Assembly (NCBI RefSeq): GCF_002723915.1
Contig: NZ_BEWL01000002.1
Location: forward strand, 1-64,000
From: Gluconobacter albidus
GTDB taxonomy: Bacteria > Pseudomonadota > Alphaproteobacteria > Acetobacterales > Acetobacteraceae
Direction: 5' to 3'
Length of the DNA: 64,000 bases
The translations under genes were made by a program, and so were the position numbers. Position 1 is the first letter of the stretch. Each line of letters begins with the position of its first letter. Shown here piece after piece: positions 18,777 to 27,239 of this stretch. The notes below the pieces were generated by a model. That model saw only the letters and a program-made list of their open reading frames with translations. It did not search any database and had not been told where the DNA came from.

Positions 18777-19313
18777 TCAGCCTCCCTGTGTGAGGAGGCT
18801 CTTCAGCGTGGAGGTCATGTTCTGTGACGACACGGTGATGATATGGGTTTCGAATTCGGAGTTGGTGAATGCCATCTGTCGCGTCAGGGCCTCGTTGTAC
18901 ATCGCAATCCCCTCCTGCTCGACTTTCTCGAACAGACTGTTCAAAGGGGCGGTTTTTCCATCCGTCTTGCCTGCGGAAGCGACACTGGAAGCGCCTGAAA
19001 GTCCCGCTGTTCCGACGCTGCCTTGCGGGAGAGCCAGGTGTTCCGTTCCCGTCGTGGGAATAACAGTCGGCGCCAGCGTATTGAGCGTGGAAAAAGCGCT
19101 GCTGATCCGCCCCAGCCCGGACAGGATCTGATCCCCCAGTGTGTCTGTCGTGGAGAGGGACTGCGTCTCGTATGTCTGGCGGACAGGTGTACTTTGCAGG
19201 AAGGCAACCTGATCGTCGCCGGGCGCAGGCGCTCCTGCGGCCATGCCGCCTGTCTGGTCGGTGAGGGAGCGCTGGGCCAGCGCTGTCGCATCCAATCCCG
19301 TAATGCCTGTCAT
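18777..19313 (-). CDS. sctI: T3SS inner rod protein SctI (NolB-like)
   Basis: Protein of 178 residues at the head of the main operon, directly before sctJ, as nolB is in Rhizobium. The N-terminal two-thirds is Ser/Thr/Gly-rich. The C-terminal helix pair (VEQEGIAMYNEALTRQ and SSQNMTSTLKSLLTQ) fits an inner rod/needle-adaptor subunit, which polymerises through its C-terminus. ATG 19313 is chosen; TTG 19331 is an alternative. A GTCAG-type box lies about 80 bases upstream in the divergent gap with rhcC1. Confidence 0.7.
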   Translation of the reverse strand: MTGITGLDATALAQRSLTDQTGGMAAGAPAPGDDQVAFLQSTPVRQTYETQSLSTTDTLGDQILSGLGRISSAFSTLNTLAPTVIPTTGTEHLALPQGSVGTAGLSGASSVASAGKTDGKTAPLNSLFEKVEQEGIAMYNEALTRQMAFTNSEFETHIITVSSQNMTSTLKSLLTQGG

Positions 19314-19375
19314 ACCTGCGACCCCGAACAATATCCTGCAACAGGCCCGGACCTATCGGGATCAAGCCTAGGGGC

Positions 19376-19396
19376 GAAAGCTGATCTGAACCTGAC
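19376..19396 (-). promoter_or_regulatory. GTCAG-type (tts-box-like) element before sctI
   Basis: Minus-strand GTCAGGTTCAGATCAGCTTT is nearly the same as the element before the harpin-like gene at 29.7 kb (GTCAGGTTCCGGTCAGACTG). It sits in the 164-base divergent gap between sctI and rhcC1 and could serve both. Confidence 0.45.
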
Positions 19397-19477
19397 CTTC
19401 AAACGGGCTGTCCGAAAGTGTCTTCAGGCGTCCGGCAAGAATTGTCGGGCCTCTACGCGCGGTCTATAGAAGAAAAG

Positions 19478-20101
19478 ATGAAGCAGAACTCCAATTGCAG
19501 TTCGGAAAAGACGGCGATGCCGCACCGGCGATTTCTTTCCGGCGTTCTGCTGGCCTCTGCGGTGCTGGCCTCTGTGGTGCTGGCACTGCCGCACAGCGTC
19601 CGGGCAGAGCCGCTCCCGCTGCCCGATCAGGGACGCTATACTGTCATCCATCAGACTTTGCCCGATGTCCTGACCCAGTTCTGTGAAGACGTGAACCTGC
19701 GCGTCGTCGTGGACCCGTCCATTCAGGGGAATGTACGCTCCGGCTTTACCGCCGAGACGCCGCTGGCATTCCTGAATGCGCTGTCCGCCGAATACAGGCT
19801 GGACTGGTACTATGACGGCAACACACTGCACGTCACGCCATCATCCGCGACGACGACACAGTCTTTTCCGCTGGGTGGTGTGTCTTATGCGGCATTGATG
19901 CGGGTTGTGGACGCGAAGAAAATGCTCGAGCCCCATTATTCGGTCCACACCGATGATCGCGGGCGTTCCGTCAGCGTCTTCGGGCCACCCGATCTGCGCG
20001 ATCGCATCAGCCAGACGATCCAGTCCCTCAGCGGACCGGGCGCAGGCCATCGGACAATCAGGATTTTCCGGGGGAGTGCCGTTCAGGAAGTCTCGAAATA
20101 G
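19478..20101 (+). CDS. rhcC1: Split secretin N-terminal protein RhcC1 (NolW-like)
   Basis: Exported protein of 207 residues. After a signal peptide ending SVRAEP it holds only the secretin N0/N1 region. A YTVIHQTLPDVLTQFCEDVN segment and the NLRVVVDPSIQGNV motif match HrcC N0. A second small domain (VVDAKKMLEPHYSVHTDDRG) follows, ending at LSGPGAGHRTI. There is no pore-forming secretin domain. This is the rhizobial arrangement, where the T3SS secretin is split into RhcC1 and RhcC2. ATG 19517 is an alternative start giving a tighter signal peptide. It is divergent from sctI. Confidence 0.88.
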   Translation: MKQNSNCSSEKTAMPHRRFLSGVLLASAVLASVVLALPHSVRAEPLPLPDQGRYTVIHQTLPDVLTQFCEDVNLRVVVDPSIQGNVRSGFTAETPLAFLNALSAEYRLDWYYDGNTLHVTPSSATTTQSFPLGGVSYAALMRVVDAKKMLEPHYSVHTDDRGRSVSVFGPPDLRDRISQTIQSLSGPGAGHRTIRIFRGSAVQEVSK

Positions 20102-20132
20102 ATCGGGACATTTTTGACGAACGGATATGAAA

Positions 20133-20167
20133 TCTCTTCCCAGTCAGAAATTTTGACCGGGAAGAGA
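20133..20167. terminator. Hairpin between convergent genes
   Basis: TCTCTTCCC and GGGAAGAGA form a perfect 9-bp stem with a 17-base loop, in the 80-base gap between rhcC1 and the oppositely transcribed gene at 20182-20715. Confidence 0.6.
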
Positions 20168-20181
20168 AGTGCGGGCAGGTT

Positions 20182-20715
20182 TCAGGACGTCTGCTGCGAG
20201 GGAATGGGGGCCAGATCCGGCAGTTGTCCGGTCGTACCGGAGGCATCGGTTCCCGAAGCGTCGCCGCTCGTTCCCGTGTCCTTCGCGCTGGTTGCGCTGG
20301 AGCTGCTGGAAGAGTCCTTGTTCCTGGCTTCCTGAGCCTGACCGAAAGAAATCAGGCTGGCAATCTGTGCGGTAGACCCCAGCGTGACCGTGAGAGGCTT
20401 CAGGATCTTGTCGAATTTATCGCCAAAATCCTTCGCCGTGTCGCTTTTGGATTTGGCAGGCTTTGCTTTTGGTTCTGCGGTAACGGTGTCGGCTTCAGTA
20501 TGAGGGGTGTGCGCAGCAGGCGCATGCTCGGACGCGACCGATGTGGGATGTATTTCCGAATTCTGCGAATAAACGGAGCTGGTGGGTCGGGGCGCCGTGT
20601 TGTGAAGGGTCTCGTTGAAACCCGTAATTTCGCTCTGCGGGGTGGAGGTGCTGCCGCCCGCGTGGGTTACAGGCGTATGCGGCTCAATTTCGCTGGATCC
20701 GATTCTACCGGGCAT
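20182..20715 (-). CDS. Unrecognised Ser/Thr-rich T3SS-cluster protein
   Basis: Protein of 177 residues, not recognised. The N-terminal 85 residues are polar, Ser/Thr/His-rich and low in charge, with no signal peptide, as in type III substrates. A Lys-rich stretch (AKPAKSKSD) follows, then one moderately hydrophobic helix (about 105-128, LTVTLGSTAQIASLISFG) and a Ser/Asp/Gly-rich tail. It lies inside the T3SS cluster with a GGAGAG ribosome site and an upstream GTCAG word at 20886-20890. The single hydrophobic helix would suit a small translocator or a membrane-associated effector, but this is speculation. Confidence 0.4.
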   Translation of the reverse strand: MPGRIGSSEIEPHTPVTHAGGSTSTPQSEITGFNETLHNTAPRPTSSVYSQNSEIHPTSVASEHAPAAHTPHTEADTVTAEPKAKPAKSKSDTAKDFGDKFDKILKPLTVTLGSTAQIASLISFGQAQEARNKDSSSSSSATSAKDTGTSGDASGTDASGTTGQLPDLAPIPSQQTS

Positions 20716-21023
20716 CTCTGGCTCTCTCCATAACTCAATGTTGCGCTCATCACCGAAATGCTGAAAGACCGGGACAGAGGGGCAAATCGGCGTGCTTTCA
20801 TTCTGTAAGAGAGCAGTCTGTCTTTATCCTGATCTGGTTTTGACATTTGCAAAGCGCGGTTCCGCTTTCACGTAACCATAACAGTCTGACGAAAATCCCG
20901 CTTCCTGCCACCTGTCAAAAAAAATCCATATTTCAGGATGTGTCCTGAAATCGTCAGCGTCTGATAGATTTGGTAAATTGCGCCCTCCAAACCTGGTCTG
21001 CGCTTCGTTACGAAAGTTTTTTC
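20716..21023. promoter_or_regulatory. Divergent regulatory region with two GTCAG words
   Basis: This 308-base gene-free gap separates two divergent genes. It holds a minus-strand TTCGTCAGACTGTTATGG (from 20892, 171-177 bases before the gene at 20715). It also holds a plus-strand TCGTCAGCGTCTGATAGATT (from 20951, 73 bases before the TPR lipoprotein). Both start with CGTCAG as in the rhizobial tts box. The rest is AT-richer than the surroundings, with an A-tract near 20913. Confidence 0.4.
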
Positions 21024-21869
21024 ATGCGGGTTTCTTTTCCGTCACGTGCTGTGGTCCTTGCTTTCACGCTGACGGTTCCTCTTGCCGGCTGTGTTTCAAA
21101 CGCTTCGCATAACGCACAGGATGTCGCGCGGGAGCGGCAGGCGGCGCGAAACCCCGAGACCATGATGAAAGTCGGCGACAGCGCACGCGCACGCGGAGAC
21201 TGGACCACCGCCGCAGCCTTTTACGGCCGGGCCGTTGCACTGCGCCCCGGACAGCCGGATTATGTCGGGCCTTATGCCGAAGCGCTCATGCATCAGGGGC
21301 GGACGAACGAGGCAATCGAAGCCATTCATGGTGCAGAGGCCAACGCGACGTCTGCCGAGCGTGTGCGTCTTGCGCTGCTGCTCGCCCAGTTGCTCAATAC
21401 CGCACAGCGGTCACAGGAAGCGATCGGGGTTCTCCTCCCCGTGATCCAGCAGAACCCCAATTCCGCTCCTTTGCGTGTGGCGCTGGGAATTTCCTATGAA
21501 ATTTCCGGAGATGCACAGGGCGCCCGCCAGAGTTATCGCGATGCGCTGCGGATCGACCCCGCCAATATCGCCGCCGCCAATGATCTCGCCCTTTCGGAAG
21601 CCCTCGGAGGGCAGCCGCAGCAGGCGCGCGCCGAGCTTCTGACCCTCCGGACACAGGCCGTCGAGCGCGGGGCGTCAGCCGTCTCGCTCTCCACGATCGA
21701 CGGAAATCTGGCGATTGTTTACGCCCTTGAAGGCAAATTGTCGGACGCGCGGCAATCCGCACGTTCGGCCGCCCTCAGCAGCGAACAGATCCAGCAGAAC
21801 ATGCGGTTCTATACGCTCCTGCACGCCGCTCAGGGCGTGGACGCCGCCTCGTCCGCAACGGGGGACTGA
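21024..21869 (+). CDS. TPR lipoprotein (TadD-like)
   Basis: Outer-membrane lipoprotein of 281 residues: a signal sequence ends at LAGC, then about five tetratricopeptide repeats (about 45-260, for example ARARGDWTTAAAFYGRAVAL). It resembles TadD/pilotin-type proteins that help place Tad-family secretins. This fits a cluster whose secretin is of Tad type. ATG 21024 is chosen because the lipoprotein signal starts there; the frame is open to a TTG at 20970. It overlaps the 3' end of the convergent CpaD-like gene by 40 bases. Confidence 0.8.
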   Translation: MRVSFPSRAVVLAFTLTVPLAGCVSNASHNAQDVARERQAARNPETMMKVGDSARARGDWTTAAAFYGRAVALRPGQPDYVGPYAEALMHQGRTNEAIEAIHGAEANATSAERVRLALLLAQLLNTAQRSQEAIGVLLPVIQQNPNSAPLRVALGISYEISGDAQGARQSYRDALRIDPANIAAANDLALSEALGGQPQQARAELLTLRTQAVERGASAVSLSTIDGNLAIVYALEGKLSDARQSARSAALSSEQIQQNMRFYTLLHAAQGVDAASSATGD

Positions 21870-22561
21870 GACGCATCGCTCTGTGTCGTGGCGTCTGAGG
21901 GGACTGCCGGGCTGTCGCTTCCGGTCGTCGGTGTGGAACTGCTGCCCCCGGTGCTCCCCCCCGTGCTGCCACTGCTCATGGCCGATGGGAAGGTCGACGT
22001 CGCAGGCGTTCTGTTCTGCGAATTGCGATCCATCCCCGCCTCCCACAATTCCACAACACGGCCAAACCGCGCGCCATTGGCCGGTTGCAGATGTGCAGGC
22101 TCCAGCAGATCTCCCGGATTGGCGATTTCCGCAGCGAGCGCTGCCGCCTGAAGGCACTGTCCAAGGGGATAAAGGCTGTCGGACGTGTCTCCGGTCCAGG
22201 ACGGTCGGATGGCCTGACGACAATCGGGTTGGGCTACGACATACGCCCTGAGGACGAGCGTGTCCGACACATCATGAACGACGCGGATCCGTGCCGGTTC
22301 CACCCCGGCGCGGACAAGCGCATGCGTCACCAGAGCCGTAATCTGCGGGTCCGCACCGTTGATCGTGGCGTGGACGGTGCTGGGATCGCCCAGCCTGCTG
22401 AGCGCGGTATCGAGCGCACTGTCTGCGTTGGCGGCATCAAGAGGAATGCGATGCTGGTTGACGCCCAGCAGAAGCGGAGGCGGCGAGCCGGACGAACGGG
22501 TGCCGCTGAATGTGCAGCCGGTCAGCGACAGTGCAAGAAGGGCGGAAAGCGCGTGTCTCAT
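21830..22561 (-). CDS. CpaD-like lipoprotein of the T3SS
   Basis: Lipoprotein of 243 residues: the signal ends at LSLTGC. A region resembling pilus-assembly protein CpaD follows, with TINGADPQITALVTHALVRAG, then the Cys-containing segment QPDCRQAIRPSWTGDTSDS, and NPGDLLEPAHLQPANGAR. The last 60 residues are Ser/Gly/Thr-rich and disordered. In Tad systems CpaD works with the CpaC secretin; here it overlaps rhcC2 (ATGA), so the pair is expressed together. It is probably the equivalent of the lipoprotein gene that follows rhcC2 in rhizobia. Confidence 0.8.
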   Translation of the reverse strand: MRHALSALLALSLTGCTFSGTRSSGSPPPLLLGVNQHRIPLDAANADSALDTALSRLGDPSTVHATINGADPQITALVTHALVRAGVEPARIRVVHDVSDTLVLRAYVVAQPDCRQAIRPSWTGDTSDSLYPLGQCLQAAALAAEIANPGDLLEPAHLQPANGARFGRVVELWEAGMDRNSQNRTPATSTFPSAMSSGSTGGSTGGSSSTPTTGSDSPAVPSDATTQSDASQSPVADEAASTP

Positions 22562-24000
22562 TCGTAAAGAAACCCGGCCGCACCCTGAAGATGGGGCATG
22601 CGTGTGGGGTCGGGCCCATCCGTTGCCGCGGCCGCCGAGCGTCGGAGCAGCAGCGCCTCGATGGCGGATGTCGGACGGATATAGTCGGTCGGCAGCGCCG
22701 GGACACGATCGGACGGGTGAACGATATAGGCCGTGACGACGATCAGCAGTTCGCTCTCGTTGCGCTGGAACGACGTGGAGCGAAACAGCGATCCGAGCAC
22801 CGGAATATCCGCCAGCCCCGGCACCTTGGAGATGGTATTACTGGCGTCGTTTGAAATCAGGCCGCCAATGGCAAAACTCTGACCCGATGCAAGCTGGATG
22901 GTCGTATCGGCCCGGTTGGTGCGGATGGCGGGAACGACGCTGCTGCCGGAAATGGAATACGCGCCTTCCGACGCTTCGGTAGAAACGGAGCTGACTTCCG
23001 GTGCGACATGCATGCTGATGGTCCCGTCAGACAGGACCGTTGGCGTAAAATCGACGCTGACACCATAATTTTTGTAGGTGATCCCGACAGTACCCAGACC
23101 CTGCGGGATCGGAACCGGGAACTGCCCGCCGGACAGGAACTTGGCTGTCTCGCCGGACATGGTGGTGAGGTTGGGCTCCGCCAGCATGGTCGCAAGCCCC
23201 TCCGTCGCCATGGCGTCCAGTGTGCCCGTCACGGAAGACCCTCCACTCGTATAGCTTCCCGAAAGCGCATTGGTTGCGCTCGACAGGGCCTTGATGGCGC
23301 TGGGGACGCCACTCAGTCCGCCCGTTGCGGCACCGATGGCGAAAGAGCCCACACCGTTGAAAACCGTTGTCCAGTTAAAGCCCAGATCCTGCGAGAGCTG
23401 CCGTTGCACTTCTGCGACCCGCACCACAAGATTGACCTGGACCGGCTCGCCGATTGTCAGACGGTTGATCAGTTTCGCGCCGTTTCCGCCGTATTGCCTG
23501 GCAAGCGCTTCAAGATGGGCGGCGGCTTTGGCATCCGGAACGGAGCCGGACAGGACAACGCCTTCAGGCGACATCTGGACCTGAACATTCCGGCCGCCTT
23601 CCTTTGCAATCATGGTGCGCATCGCGTCCATGTTGAATGTTACCGTCACATCGCCGGAAATCATTTTCTGGCCGCTCTGGTCCAGCACAATGAGCGTCGT
23701 ATGGCCGGGCTTTTTGCCGAAGATGAACAGGCCGTCATTATCGGTGTACTGCACGTCCATAATCGTCGGATCGGCGATCATGACATTGCCTGCCGCACGG
23801 GGAAGCTGGATCAGCTGCGCTCCTCCGACAGCCAGCGTCATGGTCCCGCTGTGCCGGGCGGCCTGTACCTGCGCGGCTGCGTCTTGCGTGGCCAGCCCGA
23901 TGCCGGCCGTGCCCATGAGCAGAAAAGATCCCTGCAATGCGGCGCCTGTGCGGGTAATTCGCCAGAACCATGCGCGATGTGTTGAACGGCCTGAAATCAT
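22558..24000 (-). CDS. rhcC2: T3SS outer-membrane secretin RhcC2 (Tad/CpaC type)
   Basis: Pore-forming secretin of 480 residues with a signal peptide. An N-terminal CpaC-type domain (about 45-130: GGAQLIQLPRAAGNVMIADP) precedes a BON-like segment (VQMSPEGVVLSGSVPDAKAA). The secretin core follows, with VNLVVRVAEVQRQLSQDLG, LAEPNLTTMSGETAKFLSGG, and the C-terminal VPGLADIPVLGSLFRS. These match RcpA/CpaC Tad secretins rather than YscC/HrcC, as in rhizobial RhcC2. ATG 24000 is chosen as the first start with a plausible signal. It lies between the ttsI-like gene and the CpaD-like gene. Confidence 0.93.
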   Translation of the reverse strand: MISGRSTHRAWFWRITRTGAALQGSFLLMGTAGIGLATQDAAAQVQAARHSGTMTLAVGGAQLIQLPRAAGNVMIADPTIMDVQYTDNDGLFIFGKKPGHTTLIVLDQSGQKMISGDVTVTFNMDAMRTMIAKEGGRNVQVQMSPEGVVLSGSVPDAKAAAHLEALARQYGGNGAKLINRLTIGEPVQVNLVVRVAEVQRQLSQDLGFNWTTVFNGVGSFAIGAATGGLSGVPSAIKALSSATNALSGSYTSGGSSVTGTLDAMATEGLATMLAEPNLTTMSGETAKFLSGGQFPVPIPQGLGTVGITYKNYGVSVDFTPTVLSDGTISMHVAPEVSSVSTEASEGAYSISGSSVVPAIRTNRADTTIQLASGQSFAIGGLISNDASNTISKVPGLADIPVLGSLFRSTSFQRNESELLIVVTAYIVHPSDRVPALPTDYIRPTSAIEALLLRRSAAAATDGPDPTRMPHLQGAAGFLYE

Positions 24001-24022
24001 ACTGAAAAACTGTCCCCGTTCG

Positions 24023-24742
24023 TCATGCCGTGAGTTCCTGCGACTGTGCCATCCCCATGTCCTTGTCGAGCCTTGCCGCAAGGCGGTAGCCCACCCCGCG
24101 GACGGATTCGATCGTCACGAGAGAGCGTGCCTTTGCAAGCTGCCGCCGGATCCGGCTGACACGCACCTCGAGGGAGTTCGGACAGTACTCGGCCTGCGCG
24201 CCATAGACGTCGTGCTCAAGCCCGGCCCGGGGCACAACATGACCACGGCGGCGCATCAGTGATTCCAGGATAAGCGTCTCCCGGCGCTGGAGTGTGAGCT
24301 CAAGATTGCCGACCCGCACTTCGCGTGTGGCGGTACAGAGGGTGAGGTCGCTGAACTGGTGCTGCTCTGCCGAACGGATGCGCGGGCGACGCATGATGGT
24401 GCGAACACGCGCAACCAGTTCCCGCGGGCTCACATCACGCGTTACGCTGTCATCCGCGCCCGCTTCGAGAGCTGCGATCCGCTCGTCCTGACAATTGGCG
24501 ATGAGCACGAGGAATTCGTCGCCGTCATGTCGCCGGCAGCGACAGCGCGCCTGCCACCAGACGCTGTAGACGCCATCGCCACTTGTGGAATCAAGCAGGA
24601 CAAGACTGTAATTCGAAGCCGTCAGGGCCTCGTTTGCATCGTCGAGTGTCGTAAAAACATCCGCGCCGAAACCGGCGCTCTGAAGGTTTTTGGCAAGGCC
24701 GTCGGCATACCCGCTATCGGGGGACATGATCATCAGTCTCAT
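24023..24742 (-). CDS. ttsI: OmpR-family response regulator, TtsI-like
   Basis: DNA-binding regulator of 239 residues. It has a receiver-like domain (1-120) and an OmpR/PhoB winged helix (about 128-228, ending VTIESVRGVGYRLA). Asp51 sits at the phosphorylation site (LVLLDS). However, the paired N-terminal acids are reduced to one (SPDSG), and the conserved Lys after GADD is Arg (GADDSVTRD). No sensor kinase lies nearby. In rhizobia the T3SS activator TtsI has an atypical receiver and sits next to rhcC2, as here. AGGAG before ATG 24742 sets the start. It probably binds the GTCAG boxes. The symbol is by position and family. Confidence 0.75.
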   Translation of the reverse strand: MRLMIMSPDSGYADGLAKNLQSAGFGADVFTTLDDANEALTASNYSLVLLDSTSGDGVYSVWWQARCRCRRHDGDEFLVLIANCQDERIAALEAGADDSVTRDVSPRELVARVRTIMRRPRIRSAEQHQFSDLTLCTATREVRVGNLELTLQRRETLILESLMRRRGHVVPRAGLEHDVYGAQAEYCPNSLEVRVSRIRRQLAKARSLVTIESVRGVGYRLAARLDKDMGMAQSQELTA

Positions 24743-24773
24743 GTGCGTTTCTCCTGCAAAATCCGTTGATCCG

Positions 24774-26915
24774 TCATTGCTGTCTGGCAATGACTGCATC
24801 GGCCCCGAACACGTCCGTTCCAATGGACGCGATGGGATGGACGGGGAATTCGTCGGCAAGGTCCTGATACGAGAGAACGGGGTTGTCGAAGCCGTTCCGG
24901 ATCAGGAATCCCCTGACGAACCGTCGCGTGTCGACCGAACACACGATGATGGGTTTGGTGGTTTCCGCTTCCGCGCCGGATTTTCCGGGCGCGTTGGCCA
25001 GACGCTCGCGGACGGCCTCCAGAAGTTTTTGGGATGCATCCACTTCCAGCGCCAGAAACGAGCCGGCAGGCGTCTCGCGGACGGACTGCCGCAGAAGCTG
25101 GTCCGTTGCCTGCGACAGAACGATCGCGGGGATCGCCCTGTGGTTCGTCGCATAACGGTGGCAGATCTGACGGGACAGGGCATTGCGGACATGTTCAGCC
25201 AGCATCGGCACCTTGTTTTCGGTCTCGCCCCACTCCACGAGCGTTTCCAGAATAAGGCGCATGTTGCGCAGCGACACGTCTTCTTCCACGAGACGCCTGA
25301 GAACTTCGGCGAGACGCTGGACGGGCACCAGTTTCGTGGCCTCGCGCGTCAGATCGGCATATTGTGCCTCCACGCGCTGGACGATCTGGCGCGTTTCCTG
25401 AAGCCCGAGGAAACGCCCGGCATGGCGACGCAACGCAGCACGGAAGCGGAAAGCAATGATCCCGGCATGATCGTAAAACCCGATCCCCGCTGCCCGGAGC
25501 CGCCCTTCACTGACGGAGGGAACCCAGAGGGACGGATCATTGGTCAGCAGAGCAACGCCTTCCTCGCCCTCTATCCCGGCAAGGTCCAGATGAACCGGAT
25601 CGTCGTGCAGCAGTAGAAAATCCCTGCGCAGTTCATGCTCCTCGATGGGAACGTCTTCCAGATCAATTGAAAACCGCAGCTCCCCGCTGCCGTCGTGCTG
25701 ACGGAGGGTGGGCGGGGGAAACTGGAAGCCCAGATCGTTGCCGATTTCCATGCTGACGCGCGCCAGAAGACGGGTCAGACGTCCCTGGTCCAGAGTGGCG
25801 TTCAGCTTCTGGCTGAGAGTAATCGCCATCAGGGGGGTGAAATTTTCCTGAAGGGTCGTGCTGGCCTGTCCCGCCGGTGAGGCGTCGGAGAAGACATCGT
25901 CCTGCGCGCCGGGATGCGGTTCGGCGGAGCGTCGGAAAACGCGGCTCGTCAGGCCCTTCCAGTCCGGGCGGCTGCCGCAGAAGAAAATTGCCGCCAAAAT
26001 GAGGAAGACGGGTTTGGGAAAGCCGGGAATAAGTCCCATCGCCAGAAGAACGACCGACGCCACGCGCAGGGCGCTGCTGTTGGCCGTCAGCTGGGTCGCC
26101 ATATCGCGGCCCAGATCCATGCCATGACCGCCCACGCGCGTGACCACGACGGCCGCCGTGATGGACAGCAGAAGGGCCGGAATCTGCGAGATCAGAGCAT
26201 CGCCAACCGTCAGCAGCGTGTAGGTCTGCATGGCCTGGCCGATCGCCATACCGTGCTGCGCCACACCGATGCCGATCCCCCCGACCAGATTGACCACGAT
26301 GATGATCAGCCCGGCGATCGCATCGCCCTTCACGAATTTCAGGGCGCCATCCATTGCGCCGTGCAGGGCACTTTCGCTGGCCAGTTCCGTGCGACGGCGC
26401 CGGGCCTCGATTGCGTCGATATCGCCCGACCGCAGATCGCTGTCGATGCTCATCTGCTTGCCGGGCATGGCATCAAGCGTAAAGCGTGCGCCCACTTCGG
26501 CAACGCGTTCGGTGCCTTTTGTGACGACGATGAACTGGACCGTGGTGACGATGGCGAAAACGACGAGACCGACGACGATGTTTCCGCCGATGACGAATTC
26601 GCCGAACGTTTCAACAATCGCCCCGGCATCCGCCGTCGTGAGAATCAGCCGCGTGACCGTGACTTCAAGCGCCAGCCGGAACACGGTCGAGACGAGGATC
26701 ATGCCGGGAAGCGCTGTCAGATCCAGCGGCGACCGCAGATAGACGGCCACCATCAGAAGCAGGACCGACAGGCTGAGATTGCATCCGATCAGCACATCCG
26801 CAAAGGCCGCGGGCAGCGGCATGATGAGCATGCCGATCGTCAGGACCAGCACCAGAACGAGGGCCAGATCCTGCCGCTGGCTCATGACCCGGAAAAAGGG
26901 CGTGAGATGCTTCAT
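24774..26915 (-). CDS. sctV: T3SS export gate protein SctV
   Basis: Major export gate of the FlhA/YscV family, 713 residues. The N-terminal half has about eight membrane helices, with the FHIPEP-family signature RFTLDAMPGKQMSIDSDLRSG and NLVGGIGIGVAQHGM. The C-terminal cytoplasmic half (about 370-713) builds the nonameric ring that receives chaperone-substrate pairs. The length is typical. It overlaps the small TPR gene by four bases and is followed 31 bases later by the TtsI-like regulator. Confidence 0.97.
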   Translation of the reverse strand: MKHLTPFFRVMSQRQDLALVLVLVLTIGMLIMPLPAAFADVLIGCNLSLSVLLLMVAVYLRSPLDLTALPGMILVSTVFRLALEVTVTRLILTTADAGAIVETFGEFVIGGNIVVGLVVFAIVTTVQFIVVTKGTERVAEVGARFTLDAMPGKQMSIDSDLRSGDIDAIEARRRRTELASESALHGAMDGALKFVKGDAIAGLIIIVVNLVGGIGIGVAQHGMAIGQAMQTYTLLTVGDALISQIPALLLSITAAVVVTRVGGHGMDLGRDMATQLTANSSALRVASVVLLAMGLIPGFPKPVFLILAAIFFCGSRPDWKGLTSRVFRRSAEPHPGAQDDVFSDASPAGQASTTLQENFTPLMAITLSQKLNATLDQGRLTRLLARVSMEIGNDLGFQFPPPTLRQHDGSGELRFSIDLEDVPIEEHELRRDFLLLHDDPVHLDLAGIEGEEGVALLTNDPSLWVPSVSEGRLRAAGIGFYDHAGIIAFRFRAALRRHAGRFLGLQETRQIVQRVEAQYADLTREATKLVPVQRLAEVLRRLVEEDVSLRNMRLILETLVEWGETENKVPMLAEHVRNALSRQICHRYATNHRAIPAIVLSQATDQLLRQSVRETPAGSFLALEVDASQKLLEAVRERLANAPGKSGAEAETTKPIIVCSVDTRRFVRGFLIRNGFDNPVLSYQDLADEFPVHPIASIGTDVFGADAVIARQQ

Positions 26916-27235
26916 GCCGCAGCGTGCCGCGTATAGTGCGCAAAACAGGTGCGCGCTTCGTCGAGCCGACCAAGCTGATGCAGCGCCCGCGCTCTCAGAA
27001 GGGCATTGCCCGCATCGGGAGTGGTCTCAAGCCTGTCGAGACAGTCGAGCACAACAAGGGCGAGTTCACTGCGGCGGATGACGGTATAGACATGCGCCAG
27101 CATCCGCAGACATTCATGGTCTCCCGTGCGCTGGGCGAGCACCAGCAGCAACATGGGCAGAGCCCGCCAGGGCCGTCCGCAGCAGATGTAGAGATAGGCC
27201 AGGGACAGCAAAAGATCGCGTTGATCGCTTTCCAC
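26912..27235 (-). CDS. Small TPR-like T3SS protein (Y4yS-like)
   Basis: Protein of 107 residues composed of about three TPR-like helix pairs (LLLSLAYLYICCGRPWRAL, LRMLAHVYTVIRRSELAL, LRARALHQLGRLDEAR). There is no signal peptide or membrane helix. Small TPR proteins next to sctV act as needle-subunit chaperones or sorting-platform helpers in other systems (YscG, Y4yS-type). It overlaps sctV by four bases. The role as a chaperone is inferred from fold and neighbours. Confidence 0.6.
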   Translation of the reverse strand: MESDQRDLLLSLAYLYICCGRPWRALPMLLLVLAQRTGDHECLRMLAHVYTVIRRSELALVVLDCLDRLETTPDAGNALLRARALHQLGRLDEARTCFAHYTRHAAA

Positions 27236-27239
27236 GATT

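Noticed and set aside
10680-19313. The sctI-to-sctU block as a flagellar operon
   Set aside because: YscJ-type lipoprotein SctJ, HrcL-type SctL, secretin genes and absence of any flagellin, hook or rod genes point to an injectisome.
19478-20101. rhcC1 as a truncated pseudogene of a full hrcC secretin
   Set aside because: A separate secretin gene (22558-24000) exists and the split form is normal in rhizobial T3SS; the gene has a clean signal, stop and downstream terminator.
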